Positions 18,127 to 27,047 of a stretch of 64,000 nucleotides of DNA are shown one piece after another. The position numbers and the translations under genes were made by a program. The DNA comes from Plebeiibacterium marinum (GTDB taxonomy: Bacteria; Bacteroidota; Bacteroidia; Bacteroidales; Marinilabiliaceae). The notes beneath the pieces were generated by a model, which worked only from the letters and a program-made list of their open reading frames with translations, ran no database searches and was not told the DNA's origin. The stretch is taken from contig NZ_JAPDPI010000002.1 in assembly GCF_026013615.1 (NCBI RefSeq), forward strand, positions 124,001 to 188,000, written 5' to 3'. How positions within the stretch are numbered: position 1 is the stretch's first letter; every line of letters begins with the position of its first letter.

Positions 18127-19080
18127 ATGAAAAGATTTTTAAAAGTTTCAGATATAGGAGATTTAAAACAGGCTTTAAAAGATGCCTTTGAGGTTAAAAA
18201 CAACCCGTACGCATTCACTGATCTTGGGAAAAACAAAACCATTATTCTGGTTTTCTTTAACTCTAGTTTAAGAACCCGTTTAAGCACTCAAAAAGCAGCC
18301 ATGAACCTGGGCATGAACGTTATGGTATTGGACATCAACAAGGATGGATGGAAACTGGAAACAGAAATGGGTGTGGTAATGGATAGCGACAAGCCGGAAC
18401 ATATTAAAGAGGCCGTTCCTGTAATAGGCCAATACTGCGACATGATCGGGGTACGCTCATTTGCAACCTTTGAAAACAAAGAAGACGACTATTCAGAGAA
18501 AGTAATCAACCAGTTTATTGAATATTCCGGCGTTCCGGTTATCAGTCTGGAATCAGCAACAGTACACCCATTGCAATCGTTCGCCGATTTAATCACCATT
18601 GAAGAATACAAACAAAAAGAAAAACCAAAGGTGGTTTTAACCTGGGCCCCTCACCCAAGAGCCCTACCCCAGGCGGTAGCCAACTCTTTTACTGAATGGA
18701 TGAAGGAAGCCGATGTTGAATTCGTCATCACCCATCCTGAGGGATATGAACTGGCAGATGAATTTACCCAGGGGGTAACAGTTGAATACGATCAGAGAAA
18801 AGCGTTTGAGGGTGCCGACTTTATATACGCTAAAAACTGGTCATCATACAAAGATTACGGACAGGTAAAATGTGAGGACAGAGACTGGACTGTTGATGAA
18901 GAAAAAATGGCACTTACCAACAACGCAAAATTTATGCACTGCCTGCCTGTACGAAGGAATATGATTGTTACCGATGGAGTTATTGAAAGCGACAATTCAT
19001 TGGTAGTACAAGAAGCTGCAAACAGGGTAGTTTCTGCGCAAACAGTAATTAAAAGGATGTTAGAATCTCTTGAAAAATAA
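18127..19080 (+). CDS. argF': N-succinylornithine carbamoyltransferase (ArgF')
   Basis: Transfers the carbamoyl group to an N-acylated ornithine rather than free ornithine. It shows the carbamoyl-phosphate motif FFNSSLRTR (43-51), HPLQSFAD and HCLPVRRN. Residue 90 is proline in DSDKPEH. In the Bacteroides fragilis enzyme Pro90 marks succinylornithine specificity, whereas the acetylornithine enzyme of Xanthomonas has Glu at the equivalent site. The 317 residues align closely with the B. fragilis protein as I recall it. The activity assignment rests on this residue and overall similarity. Confidence 0.93.
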   Translation: MKRFLKVSDIGDLKQALKDAFEVKNNPYAFTDLGKNKTIILVFFNSSLRTRLSTQKAAMNLGMNVMVLDINKDGWKLETEMGVVMDSDKPEHIKEAVPVIGQYCDMIGVRSFATFENKEDDYSEKVINQFIEYSGVPVISLESATVHPLQSFADLITIEEYKQKEKPKVVLTWAPHPRALPQAVANSFTEWMKEADVEFVITHPEGYELADEFTQGVTVEYDQRKAFEGADFIYAKNWSSYKDYGQVKCEDRDWTVDEEKMALTNNAKFMHCLPVRRNMIVTDGVIESDNSLVVQEAANRVVSAQTVIKRMLESLEK

Positions 19081-19166
19081 CAACAAATCTATTTACACAA
19101 ATAATAATCTTCAATCAGGTACTGTTGCTTAGATAACAATCAGTCTTGATGCTTGATACTTAAGAT

Positions 19167-19946
19167 ATGCAAGAAATCACCATAGTAAAAGTAGGCGGAA
19201 AAGTTGTTGAAACACCTGAATCGTTAAATGAATTATTAAACGATTTTGTAACCTTACCCGGCCTCAAAGTACTGGTTCACGGAGGTGGAAGATCGGCCAC
19301 AAAAGTTGCTGCCCAACTCGGAGTAGAAACAAAAATGGTTGACGGCAGGAGAATTACAGACCTCGAAACCTTAAAGGTAGTTACTATGGTTTACGCCGGG
19401 TTGGTTAATAAAAATATTGTAGCCTCCCTGCAAGCCCGCAATGCCAATTCAGTAGGACTAACCGGAGCTGACTTAAACTTGATTAAAGCTGTAAAACGCC
19501 CGGTTAAGGAAATAGACTATGGTTATGTTGGCGATGTGGAATCAGTTCAGGTTAACGAGCTAATGGATCTGATCAACAAAGGAGTTATTCCTGTAGTGGC
19601 TCCTTTAACACACGATGGCAAAGGAAATATGCTAAATACCAATGCAGACACTATGGCTTCTGCCCTGGCTTCTGCCCTGGCAAAACATTATAAAGTAAAC
19701 CTGGTTTACTGTTTTGAAAAAAAAGGAGTTCTCAGTAATCCCGATGATGACGAATCGGTAATAAAAGAACTTAGCCATAAGCTATTTAAAGAACACCAGG
19801 AAACCGGTGTTATAACAGAAGGTATGATTCCAAAACTGGACAATGGATTTAACGCATTAAATGCCGGAGTTATAAAAGTTAGCATCACAAACACACAAGG
19901 ACTAAAAGGAGGATTGGATAAAGGAACATTACTAAAAAAAGATTAA
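19167..19946 (+). CDS. argB: N-acylglutamate kinase
   Basis: Phosphorylates N-acetyl- or N-succinylglutamate. The amino-acid kinase fold shows VKVGGKVV at the N-terminus, VLVHGGGRSATKVA, and NTNADTMASALASAL near the nucleotide site. The 259 residues match the non-allosteric short form. The gap from argF' is 86 nt, containing imperfect TTGATG/TTGATA units but no clear promoter. argE starts at the base after its stop codon, which indicates tight translational coupling. Confidence 0.95.
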   Translation: MQEITIVKVGGKVVETPESLNELLNDFVTLPGLKVLVHGGGRSATKVAAQLGVETKMVDGRRITDLETLKVVTMVYAGLVNKNIVASLQARNANSVGLTGADLNLIKAVKRPVKEIDYGYVGDVESVQVNELMDLINKGVIPVVAPLTHDGKGNMLNTNADTMASALASALAKHYKVNLVYCFEKKGVLSNPDDDESVIKELSHKLFKEHQETGVITEGMIPKLDNGFNALNAGVIKVSITNTQGLKGGLDKGTLLKKD

Positions 19947-21017
19947 ATGGACAATATTCAACCTTATGCCACCGAGGCAATTGAGTTATTAAAAAAACTG
20001 ATTTCAACAGAATCGTTAAGCAGACAAGAACAGGCTGCTGGGGATATAATGGAATCATTTCTCAATGAAAAAGGCTTACGCACTAACAGAAAAGGCAACA
20101 ATGTATGGGTTAAAAGCAGCAACTGGGACACAAACAAACCTGTGATCCTGTTAAACTCACATATTGACACAGTAAAACCTTCTTCAAAGTGGACTTACAA
20201 TCCTTTTGAACCCACCCTGCAGGGAGAGGTTCTATATGGTTTAGGAAGTAACGATGCGGGTGGACCTTTAGTTTCCCTATTAGCAACATTTTTGTTACTA
20301 ACAAAAAAAGAACAACCATACAATTTGATTTATGCTGCCACCGCCGAAGAAGAAGTGTCCGGAAAGAATGGTGTTGAATCAATACTTAACGAACTGGGCA
20401 CAATCAACCTGGGCATTGTTGGCGAACCCACACAAATGAATATGGCTATAGCCGAAAAAGGGCTGCTTGTATTAGATTGTGAAGCAGTTGGCAAATCAGG
20501 ACATGCAGCAAGAAACGAAGGAATCAATGCCATTTACAAGGCAATTGAAGATATAGAATGGTTTAAAACCTTCCAATTTCCTGAAGTTTCAGAATTATTT
20601 GGGCCTGTTAAAATGAGTGTTACCCAAATTGAAGCCGGATCACAACACAATGTAGTTCCCGACCTATGCAAATTTGTGGTTGACGTAAGGGTCAATGAAA
20701 AATACACAAACATACAGGCTTCTGAGATCATAAAACAACACGTTAATTGTACTGTTACACCAAGAAGCACAAGGCTCAACAGCTCTAATATATCACTTGA
20801 CCACCCTGTTGTTAAAAGAGGTTTGTCATTGGGGAGAACATATTATGGTTCTCCCACCACATCCGACCAGGCTTTAATGAATTTTACAACACTCAAAATT
20901 GGCCCCGGAGACTCAGCAAGATCACACACTGCCGATGAATATATCAAAATCAGCGAAATTGAAGAAGGAATTGGCATTTACTATCAGTTACTGAATAATT
21001 TAGACCTCAGTAATTGA
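19947..21017 (+). CDS. argE: M20 deacylase, probable N-acylornithine/citrulline deacylase
   Basis: Zinc-dependent M20 amidohydrolase that removes the acyl group in arginine synthesis. Metal ligands and catalytic residues are visible: SHIDT (His72, Asp74), GSNDAGG (Asp103) and the EEE stretch at 134-136. The 356 residues fit ArgE/DapE-like enzymes. In organisms using ArgF', the deacylase acts on N-acylcitrulline. Its ATG directly follows the argB stop, so the pairing supports the arginine role over DapE. Whether it removes succinyl or acetyl cannot be read directly. Confidence 0.9.
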   Translation: MDNIQPYATEAIELLKKLISTESLSRQEQAAGDIMESFLNEKGLRTNRKGNNVWVKSSNWDTNKPVILLNSHIDTVKPSSKWTYNPFEPTLQGEVLYGLGSNDAGGPLVSLLATFLLLTKKEQPYNLIYAATAEEEVSGKNGVESILNELGTINLGIVGEPTQMNMAIAEKGLLVLDCEAVGKSGHAARNEGINAIYKAIEDIEWFKTFQFPEVSELFGPVKMSVTQIEAGSQHNVVPDLCKFVVDVRVNEKYTNIQASEIIKQHVNCTVTPRSTRLNSSNISLDHPVVKRGLSLGRTYYGSPTTSDQALMNFTTLKIGPGDSARSHTADEYIKISEIEEGIGIYYQLLNNLDLSN

Positions 21018-21060
21018 TAAGTTAAAAAATGTGACAAATGTCATATTTGAGAATAGTTAA

Positions 21061-21092
21061 TTTGAATTTGTAAGTTTAATAAATTATATTTG
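21061..21092 (+). promoter_or_regulatory. Promoter for argH-citrate synthase
   Basis: TTTG at 21061-21064, a 20-bp spacer and TATATTTG at 21085-21092 match the TTTG / TAnnTTTG consensus. They lie in the 164-nt gap between argE and argH. Transcription would start near 21099 with a leader of about 80 nt. A lone TGAAT half-site overlaps the spacer; no full ARG box is visible. Confidence 0.65.
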
Positions 21093-21181
21093 CGTCGATT
21101 ATAAGGTAGGTAAGTAAGGAAATTAACAATTTATAACATCTTCTCTTAATCGGGGCATTAAATCAACAGAAAATCATTACG

Positions 21182-22519
21182 ATGAAACTTTGGGATAAAG
21201 GGATAAAAGTGAATGATAAAGTAGAAAGTTTTACGGTAGGCAAAGACCGTGAAATGGATCTATATTTAGCTCCTTTTGACGTACTTGGAACCATGGCCCA
21301 CATAACCATGCTCGAAAGCGTTGGATTACTTGAGAAAGACGAATTGGAGAAACTCCTTATAGAATTACGAAATATTTATAACGAAACCTTATCAGGGAAC
21401 TTTATTATTGAAGACGGGATCGAGGATGTTCACTCTCAGGTAGAGATGATGTTAACCCAGCGTCTGGGCGATATAGGCAAAAAAGTTCACAGTGGCCGAT
21501 CCAGAAACGATCAGGTTTTGCTTGACTTGAAATTGTTTATCCGTTCTAAAATAGAAGAAGTAGCCAACAGCGTTGTCGAATTCTTTAACGCCTTACAATC
21601 TCAAAGCGAAAAATATAAGGATTATTTAATACCAGGATATACTCACCTTCAGGTTGCTATGCCATCTTCGTTTGGTTTATGGTTTGGAGCTTATGCTGAA
21701 AGCCTTACTGACGATATGTATATGTTAAATGCAGCCTGGAAAATATCTAATCAGAACCCACTGGGTGCTGCTGCAGGTTACGGAAGCAGCTTCCCGTTAA
21801 ACCGTCAGCTTACAACTGACATACTGGGTTTTGACAACATGAACTACAATGTAGTTTATGCACAAATGGGAAGAGGCAAAACGGAAAAAAATGTAGCCAT
21901 GGCACTTAGCTCCATAGCTCAGACTGTTGGAAAATTTGCCATGGACGCCTGCTTATACATGAGTCAAAACTTTGGTTTTCTGACTCTGCCCGGAGAACTA
22001 ACAACCGGTTCAAGCATCATGCCTCATAAAAAGAACCCGGACGTTTTTGAGTTAATCAGGGCAAAATGCAATCAGATACAAGCGCTTCCTGAAACAATTG
22101 CAATGATTATCGGAAACCTTCCATCTGGTTATTTCCGCGACCTGCAGTTAATCAAGGAAACATTTTTACCTGCTTTTGACGATTTAATCAGTTGTTTAGA
22201 CCTGGCTACTTTTGCTGTAAATAACATTACAGTTAAAGATGACATCTTAAACAATGATATATACAAGTATGCCTTTAGTGTAGAAGAAGTAAACAAACTG
22301 GTTTTACAGGGTGTTCCTTTTAGAGATGCATACAAACAAATTGGCGGTTTAATAGAAGAAGGCAAGTTTGAGCCTGAATTAAATGTTAAACACACACATG
22401 AAGGCACAATAGGCAACCTTTGTAACGAAGCAATCAATACAAAGATGAACAACCTTCTAAAAACCTTTAATTTTGAAAAGGTGGCCAATGCAATACAGTT
22501 ATTAATAAAAAATAAATAA
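21182..22519 (+). CDS. argH: Argininosuccinate lyase
   Basis: Splits argininosuccinate into arginine and fumarate, the last step of the pathway. The superfamily signature GSSIMPHKKNPDVFEL is present, along with HSGRSRNDQVLLDL and GYTHLQVAMPSS. The 445 residues are normal. It has its own promoter at 21061-21092 and is followed after only 6 nt by citrate synthase. Confidence 0.97.
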   Translation: MKLWDKGIKVNDKVESFTVGKDREMDLYLAPFDVLGTMAHITMLESVGLLEKDELEKLLIELRNIYNETLSGNFIIEDGIEDVHSQVEMMLTQRLGDIGKKVHSGRSRNDQVLLDLKLFIRSKIEEVANSVVEFFNALQSQSEKYKDYLIPGYTHLQVAMPSSFGLWFGAYAESLTDDMYMLNAAWKISNQNPLGAAAGYGSSFPLNRQLTTDILGFDNMNYNVVYAQMGRGKTEKNVAMALSSIAQTVGKFAMDACLYMSQNFGFLTLPGELTTGSSIMPHKKNPDVFELIRAKCNQIQALPETIAMIIGNLPSGYFRDLQLIKETFLPAFDDLISCLDLATFAVNNITVKDDILNNDIYKYAFSVEEVNKLVLQGVPFRDAYKQIGGLIEEGKFEPELNVKHTHEGTIGNLCNEAINTKMNNLLKTFNFEKVANAIQLLIKNK

Positions 22520-22525
22520 AAGAAT

Positions 22526-23866
22526 ATGGTATTATTGGAAAACTTGGCTAAACTGGCCGTACAATCCTGCGAAATCGAAAAAGAACTCTTTGACCAATAT
22601 GGCGTTAAAAGAGGTCTTAGAAATGCCGATTTTTCAGGGGTACTGGTAGGTTTAACCCATATTGGTAATGTTGTTGGTTACGATAACGTTGATGGTAATC
22701 TGATTCCCAGAGAAGGGGAATTGTACTATCGCGGCTACGAGCTAAAAGATCTTGCCAAAGGTTTCCTTTCTACCGGTCGTCATGGTTTTGAAGAAACTGC
22801 CTATTTGTTGTTAACAGGTCAGCTTCCAAACCAGACAGAACTTACAGATTTTACGGAATATCTTGCTGAGCAAAGCGAATTGCCTCCTTTCTTTTCTAAG
22901 AACATGATTCTTTCGTTAAGAGGCCGTGATGTAATGAACATGCTTGCACGTTCGGTACTTGGGTTATATGCGGCAGATGAAGATGCTGAAGATTTCAGCC
23001 ACGAAAACTTAATGAAGCAGGCTATTAGCTTAATTGCAAAATTTCCTGTTATTGTGGCCTATGCATATTATGGTATGCGCCATTCATTCCAGCGCAAATC
23101 ATTAATCATACGTCACCCACAAAAAGATTTAAGCTTAGCTGAAAACTTTTTATATATGCTCAAAGGCAATGATTACACTAAGCTTGAAGCTGATTTGCTT
23201 GATTTATCATTAGTGATCCATGCTGAGCACGGTGGTGGTAACAACTCCACCTTTACAACAAGGGTAGTAAGTTCAGCCCAAACAGATACCTATTCAGCAA
23301 TTGCGGCTGCATTGGGTTCGCTAAAAGGAGGTTTACATGGTGGCGCCAACCTTAAAGTGATTGATATGATGAAAAATATCAAACAAAACGTTAAGGACTG
23401 GACCAACAAAAAAGAGGTTTCAGATTATCTGCTTAAGCTATTAAATAAACAAGCATTTGACCACACCGGTAAGATTTACGGTATTGGTCACGCAATTTAT
23501 ACGCTTTCAGATCCAAGAGCAGTATTACTTAAGGAAAAGGCCAGAGAGCTGGCAGAAGAAAAAGGAAGGATGGACGAGTTCAACCTTTACGCCTTAATTG
23601 AAGAATTAGCTCCAGAAGTGTTCTACCAGTTTAAAGGCGAAAACGCCAAGATTATTTGTGCCAACGTTGATTTTTATTCCGGATTTGTATACGAATGTAT
23701 TAAAATCCCTAAAGAAATATACACTCCAATATTTGCTGTTGCCCGAATTGCAGGATGGGCAGCGCATCGTATAGAGGAGGTTACATTCTCGAGCCGTAGG
23801 ATTATTCGCCCGGCTTACAAGTGTGTAATTGATCGATCTACTTATCTTCCATTGGAATCTAGATAA
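22526..23866 (+). CDS. Citrate synthase
   Basis: Condenses acetyl-CoA and oxaloacetate. Catalytic elements are present: HAEHGGGN near 231-238, GIGHAIYTLSDPRA near 320 and the Asp in NVDFYSGF near 372. The 446 residues and internal sequence fit the Bacteroidota citrate synthase rather than 2-methylcitrate synthase, though the two are hard to separate by eye. It starts 6 nt after argH and ends at a strong terminator, so the two form an operon. It can feed 2-oxoglutarate, and hence glutamate, to arginine synthesis. Confidence 0.92.
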   Translation: MVLLENLAKLAVQSCEIEKELFDQYGVKRGLRNADFSGVLVGLTHIGNVVGYDNVDGNLIPREGELYYRGYELKDLAKGFLSTGRHGFEETAYLLLTGQLPNQTELTDFTEYLAEQSELPPFFSKNMILSLRGRDVMNMLARSVLGLYAADEDAEDFSHENLMKQAISLIAKFPVIVAYAYYGMRHSFQRKSLIIRHPQKDLSLAENFLYMLKGNDYTKLEADLLDLSLVIHAEHGGGNNSTFTTRVVSSAQTDTYSAIAAALGSLKGGLHGGANLKVIDMMKNIKQNVKDWTNKKEVSDYLLKLLNKQAFDHTGKIYGIGHAIYTLSDPRAVLLKEKARELAEEKGRMDEFNLYALIEELAPEVFYQFKGENAKIICANVDFYSGFVYECIKIPKEIYTPIFAVARIAGWAAHRIEEVTFSSRRIIRPAYKCVIDRSTYLPLESR

Positions 23867-23889
23867 GTGTTTTTGTTGATTGGGTAATG

Positions 23890-23927
23890 AAAAGGCTGTC
23901 TGTGGGGGAAATATCAGACAGCCTTTT
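23890..23927 (+). terminator. Terminator of argH-citrate synthase operon
   Basis: A 13-bp stem AAAAGGCTGTCTG / CAGACAGCCTTTT (23890-23902 with 23915-23927) with a 12-nt loop is followed by T residues. It separates the operon from the convergent PagL-like gene and could serve both strands. Confidence 0.88.
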
Positions 23928-23942
23928 TTATTCTATTACTAA

Positions 23943-25001
23943 TCACAGAATCAAACCAACCTGAAAAGCCATATAATCAGCAACTCTGCCATGAGCTTTG
24001 AGATTAGCCCCTACTGTCATTTTATTTGCTACCAAATACCGTAAATAATATATCTGAAAAAGGCTATTGGGCGCTTTTTTACCGCGCAAAACATAAACCC
24101 CTATCTGTTGACCAAATCTTAATTTACCAATTAAAAACTCATTCCCGGCCAAAGGACCAACACTCCATGGATCTATTGAAGAATCATCATCACCAACCTG
24201 CTGGTATTCGATTATTGTGGAATAGCAAAAGGCATTTAATCTACTACCTCCAGAACACCTGTTAAAGCCCAACAGCATCACATTACTCTTTTCATCTGTA
24301 TCAAGATCCGATTTTAAAGAATAAGCAGCTAATACTTCAGTCCTGTTATTACGTCTTACCTTACCCATTTTAGTCAACCCTGGAATGCAATAACTCTTGG
24401 TGGCATATTCAAGTGTCAGGCCTAAAACCGGATAGTTTATCCCCAAATTAGGCTGCCGGATTCCACCATTGGAAATATGACGGTATGAGGCAGATATTTT
24501 TAGTGCCCAATGATCATTATAACCGTAATAAACATTAACCCCTCCAACTAGCGGGAAAGCAACTTTAGTACTATTTGTAAGATTTAAAGGATTGCCGCTA
24601 CCGTAAGGATTACTAAGATACGCCAGGCCGGCACCAACTTTCCCGGAGATCCGGAACTTATCACCCGATACAAGAAAAGGCTCTAAAAATGCTATGCCAT
24701 TTATTGAATAACCTAAACTACTATGCCCAAAATCAACAAAATTTAAAGACAAACCCCATTTAGGATAAAACCCAAAGGAGTACCTTGCCTCCTCAGTAAG
24801 CATCCATTTACTATACTCCAACTCCAATCCTCTAATTTTCACACCTTCAAAGTGCGAAAGCTTGTCCGTATGAACCTGAAGATTACCACAATAAAAACCG
24901 CAGCTCCAAAAATTCGGCAATGTGGAAACATTCTCCTGTGAAGACAGCTCGTGCTGTAAAGAACAAAACATCAGCAACACAAAAACTACAATACGTCCCA
25001 T
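23943..25001 (-). CDS. Acyloxyacyl hydrolase / PagL-like lipid A deacylase
   Basis: Predicted outer-membrane beta-barrel. From the chosen ATG (25001) it begins MGRIVVFVLLMFCSLQ, a clear signal peptide; an upstream ATG at 25043 would put 14 polar residues in front. The PagL signature appears as YRHISNGGIRQPN with the catalytic His175 and Ser177, followed by LGINYPVLGL. Repeated amphipathic aromatic strands run to the C-terminus. At 352 residues it is longer than PagL of Proteobacteria (about 170), so the second half forms extra barrel or an additional domain. The likely role is lipid A remodelling. Convergent with citrate synthase. Confidence 0.75.
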   Translation of the reverse strand: MGRIVVFVLLMFCSLQHELSSQENVSTLPNFWSCGFYCGNLQVHTDKLSHFEGVKIRGLELEYSKWMLTEEARYSFGFYPKWGLSLNFVDFGHSSLGYSINGIAFLEPFLVSGDKFRISGKVGAGLAYLSNPYGSGNPLNLTNSTKVAFPLVGGVNVYYGYNDHWALKISASYRHISNGGIRQPNLGINYPVLGLTLEYATKSYCIPGLTKMGKVRRNNRTEVLAAYSLKSDLDTDEKSNVMLLGFNRCSGGSRLNAFCYSTIIEYQQVGDDDSSIDPWSVGPLAGNEFLIGKLRFGQQIGVYVLRGKKAPNSLFQIYYLRYLVANKMTVGANLKAHGRVADYMAFQVGLIL

Positions 25002-25165
25002 CCTATTACTTAACGCAATATTTTCATTTAACAATGAACCCATAATATAAAGTTAAGACTACATTGGACTCAAAACCTAATTTACATGCAAAAATCAACC
25101 AATCAGAACCCGAGCTCAAACTCCATCACGATGAACATCCATATTCCAAAACTCAATCAATACAT

Positions 25166-25179
25166 TGTATATTTATTCA
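25166..25179 (+). promoter_or_regulatory. Candidate ArgR operator before carA
   Basis: TGTATATTTATTCA fits TGWAT-N4-ATWCA and is almost the reverse complement of the argR box. A second, weaker box CTTATATTTATACA lies 31 bp further on (25197-25210) with a perfect right half, so the pair is about three helical turns apart. Both are upstream of the carA promoter. Confidence 0.5.
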
Positions 25180-25228
25180 CAACAGTGAATGTTACACTTA
25201 TATTTATACAAAGAACATCTTTTATTAG

Positions 25229-25256
25229 TTGAAAAAGTATTTATTTACTACCTTTG
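25229..25256 (+). promoter_or_regulatory. Candidate carA promoter
   Basis: TTG at 25229-25231, a 17-bp spacer and TACCTTTG at 25249-25256 resemble the phylum consensus. The spacer is at the short end. Transcription would start near 25262. Confidence 0.5.
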
Positions 25257-25337
25257 CGCCCGGAATAAAATTCGGAATTTTGGCTGGTAACCTATACTAT
25301 CAAAATTTCATATTAAATAACGGATTATCTAAATGTT

Positions 25338-26423
25338 ATGCCTGAAGTAAAAGGAATTAAATTAGTACTTGAAGACGGTACCGTATTTGAAGGAAAGTCG
25401 TTTGGTTATCACAAATCAGTTGCCGGTGAAGTTGTTTTCAACACAGCAATGACAGGTTATCCTGAAAGTTTGACTGACCCATCATATAAAGGTCAGATAT
25501 TGGTTTCTACTTATCCATTAATTGGTAACTACGGAGTTCCGAAAGATGATAAAGACGAAAATGGGATTCCTCTTTTCTACGAATCTGACCAAATACATAT
25601 TTCAGGACTCATTATTTCTGATTATTCCTTTGAATACAGCCATTGGAATGCTAAAAATTCATTGAGGGAATGGTTAATCCAAAATCAGGTACCGGGTATT
25701 TTTGATATTGACACCAGAGCATTAACAAAAATCCTTCGTGAGAAAGGGTCGATGTTAGGCAAGATACTTATCGACGATGAGGATATTGAGCAATACAATC
25801 CAAATACCGACAATCTTGTTGCACAAGTGAGCACCAAAGAAAAAAAGGTATATGGCAATGGCAAGCACAAAGTGGTATTGGTTGATACTGGTGCAAAGTA
25901 CAACATTTTACGTTGTTTACTAAAACGAGACACAACTGTTGTTCAGGTACCCTGGGATTATGACTTTACACAGGAAGATTATGATGGCATCATGCTTTCA
26001 AACGGTCCTGGAAACCCGGAAATGTGTACCAAGACGGTAGAGAATATCAAAAAAGCTATTGAAATTGGCAAGCCGATCTTTGGAATTTGTTTGGGCAACC
26101 AGTTATTGGGTATTGCATCCGGAGGTTCTACATATAAATTAAAGTATGGCCACAGGGCACATAACCACCCGGTAATAAAATTAGGAACAGACAGTTGTCA
26201 TATCACCTCTCAAAACCATGGTTTTGCATTAGATAACGACTCTCTTAAAAATGACTGGGCTCCTTTATTTGTGAATGTAAACGATAAGAGTAACGAAGGA
26301 ATCTACCATAAAACAAAACCATTTTTCTCTACTCAGTTTCACCCTGAAGCATCTAGTGGGCCAACTGACACAGAATTTCTTTTTGATGACTTCATTAATT
26401 TAATTGAAAAATCAAAACAATAA
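25338..26423 (+). CDS. carA: Carbamoyl-phosphate synthase small subunit
   Basis: Glutamine amidotransferase subunit supplying ammonia to CarB. The CPSase small-subunit N-terminal domain (about 1-150) starts IKLVLEDGTVFEGKSFG. The class I amidotransferase domain has the nucleophile Cys in GICLGNQLLG and the His-Glu pair in FHPEASSGP. The 361 residues are normal. It is unlinked to carB (about 16 kb away) but shares the candidate ArgR operator. A terminator follows, so it is monocistronic. Confidence 0.97.
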   Translation: MPEVKGIKLVLEDGTVFEGKSFGYHKSVAGEVVFNTAMTGYPESLTDPSYKGQILVSTYPLIGNYGVPKDDKDENGIPLFYESDQIHISGLIISDYSFEYSHWNAKNSLREWLIQNQVPGIFDIDTRALTKILREKGSMLGKILIDDEDIEQYNPNTDNLVAQVSTKEKKVYGNGKHKVVLVDTGAKYNILRCLLKRDTTVVQVPWDYDFTQEDYDGIMLSNGPGNPEMCTKTVENIKKAIEIGKPIFGICLGNQLLGIASGGSTYKLKYGHRAHNHPVIKLGTDSCHITSQNHGFALDNDSLKNDWAPLFVNVNDKSNEGIYHKTKPFFSTQFHPEASSGPTDTEFLFDDFINLIEKSKQ

Positions 26424-26429
26424 TATATT

Positions 26430-26457
26430 AGCCTCGGTTTTACCGGGGCTTTTTTTT
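26430..26457 (+). terminator. carA terminator
   Basis: AGCCTCGG (26430-26437) pairs with CCGGGGCT (26443-26450) with one G-U pair and a 5-nt loop. A run of eight T (26450-26457) follows. A typical rho-independent terminator 6 nt after the carA stop. Confidence 0.9.
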
Positions 26458-26581
26458 ACTCCCTCCTCATACTGTCTTAGACATATAATACCATAATGCA
26501 AAATTTATAAATAGATTGGGCTGGCCATCCCCTTACTTTTTTTGTAACTTTAGGGTATTGGTATCTTAGTACAGTTGAAAG

Positions 26582-26995
26582 ATGAAAACTTCAGTTATAA
26601 TTATTGCCCTGACCGCTTTATTGCTCTCTTGTCAAACAAAGCAATTCGTTTCTGATAAAAACAATACATTACCACAAATCAACCAGGCAAAAGAAGACTC
26701 GGTTCAATACGAACTAATAATCTACGATATAAAATTTGACACATATCTGGCTACCAGGCCACCAATGGAATTCTTTTCTCAACAATATTATGAAACCTGG
26801 AATTATCAATACGTTACGGAATGGAATATCCGACACCTTAACCCCACTAGATATGGTGACTTTTTTGAAACCCACATTGAGTATTATCAACACATGGACT
26901 ATGGATTAGAACTAAACTACAAATTGTATTACTATTTTCTTTTTATTGAAAAAGAATATGGTATAAAACTGATAAGAAGGGCAAAAAACCAATAA
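26582..26995 (+). CDS. DUF6146 family lipoprotein
   Basis: A 137-residue protein with a lipoprotein signal: the hydrophobic stretch ends in LLSC with Cys17. The body matches my recollection of DUF6146, with YDIKFDTYLATRP, YYETWNYQYVTEWN and DYGLELNYKLYYYFLFIE, and is very rich in Tyr and Trp. It is probably anchored in the outer membrane facing the periplasm. Function unknown. It follows the carA terminator and precedes an ABC transporter by 52 nt. Confidence 0.75.
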   Translation: MKTSVIIIALTALLLSCQTKQFVSDKNNTLPQINQAKEDSVQYELIIYDIKFDTYLATRPPMEFFSQQYYETWNYQYVTEWNIRHLNPTRYGDFFETHIEYYQHMDYGLELNYKLYYYFLFIEKEYGIKLIRRAKNQ

Positions 26996-27047
26996 TTAAT
27001 TATAAAATCTTATTTTTGAGTAGAAAATTTAATTATAATCTACTTTA

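Larger units (their letters stand above)
25002..25337. other. Divergent control region between PagL-like gene and carA
   Basis: 336 bp without a gene. It carries two candidate ArgR boxes (25166-25179 and 25197-25210), a carA promoter near 25229-25256, and about 75 nt of carA leader. A five-codon upstream frame (ATG at 25333) overlaps the carA start codon. No promoter for the PagL-like gene stood out. Confidence 0.55.
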
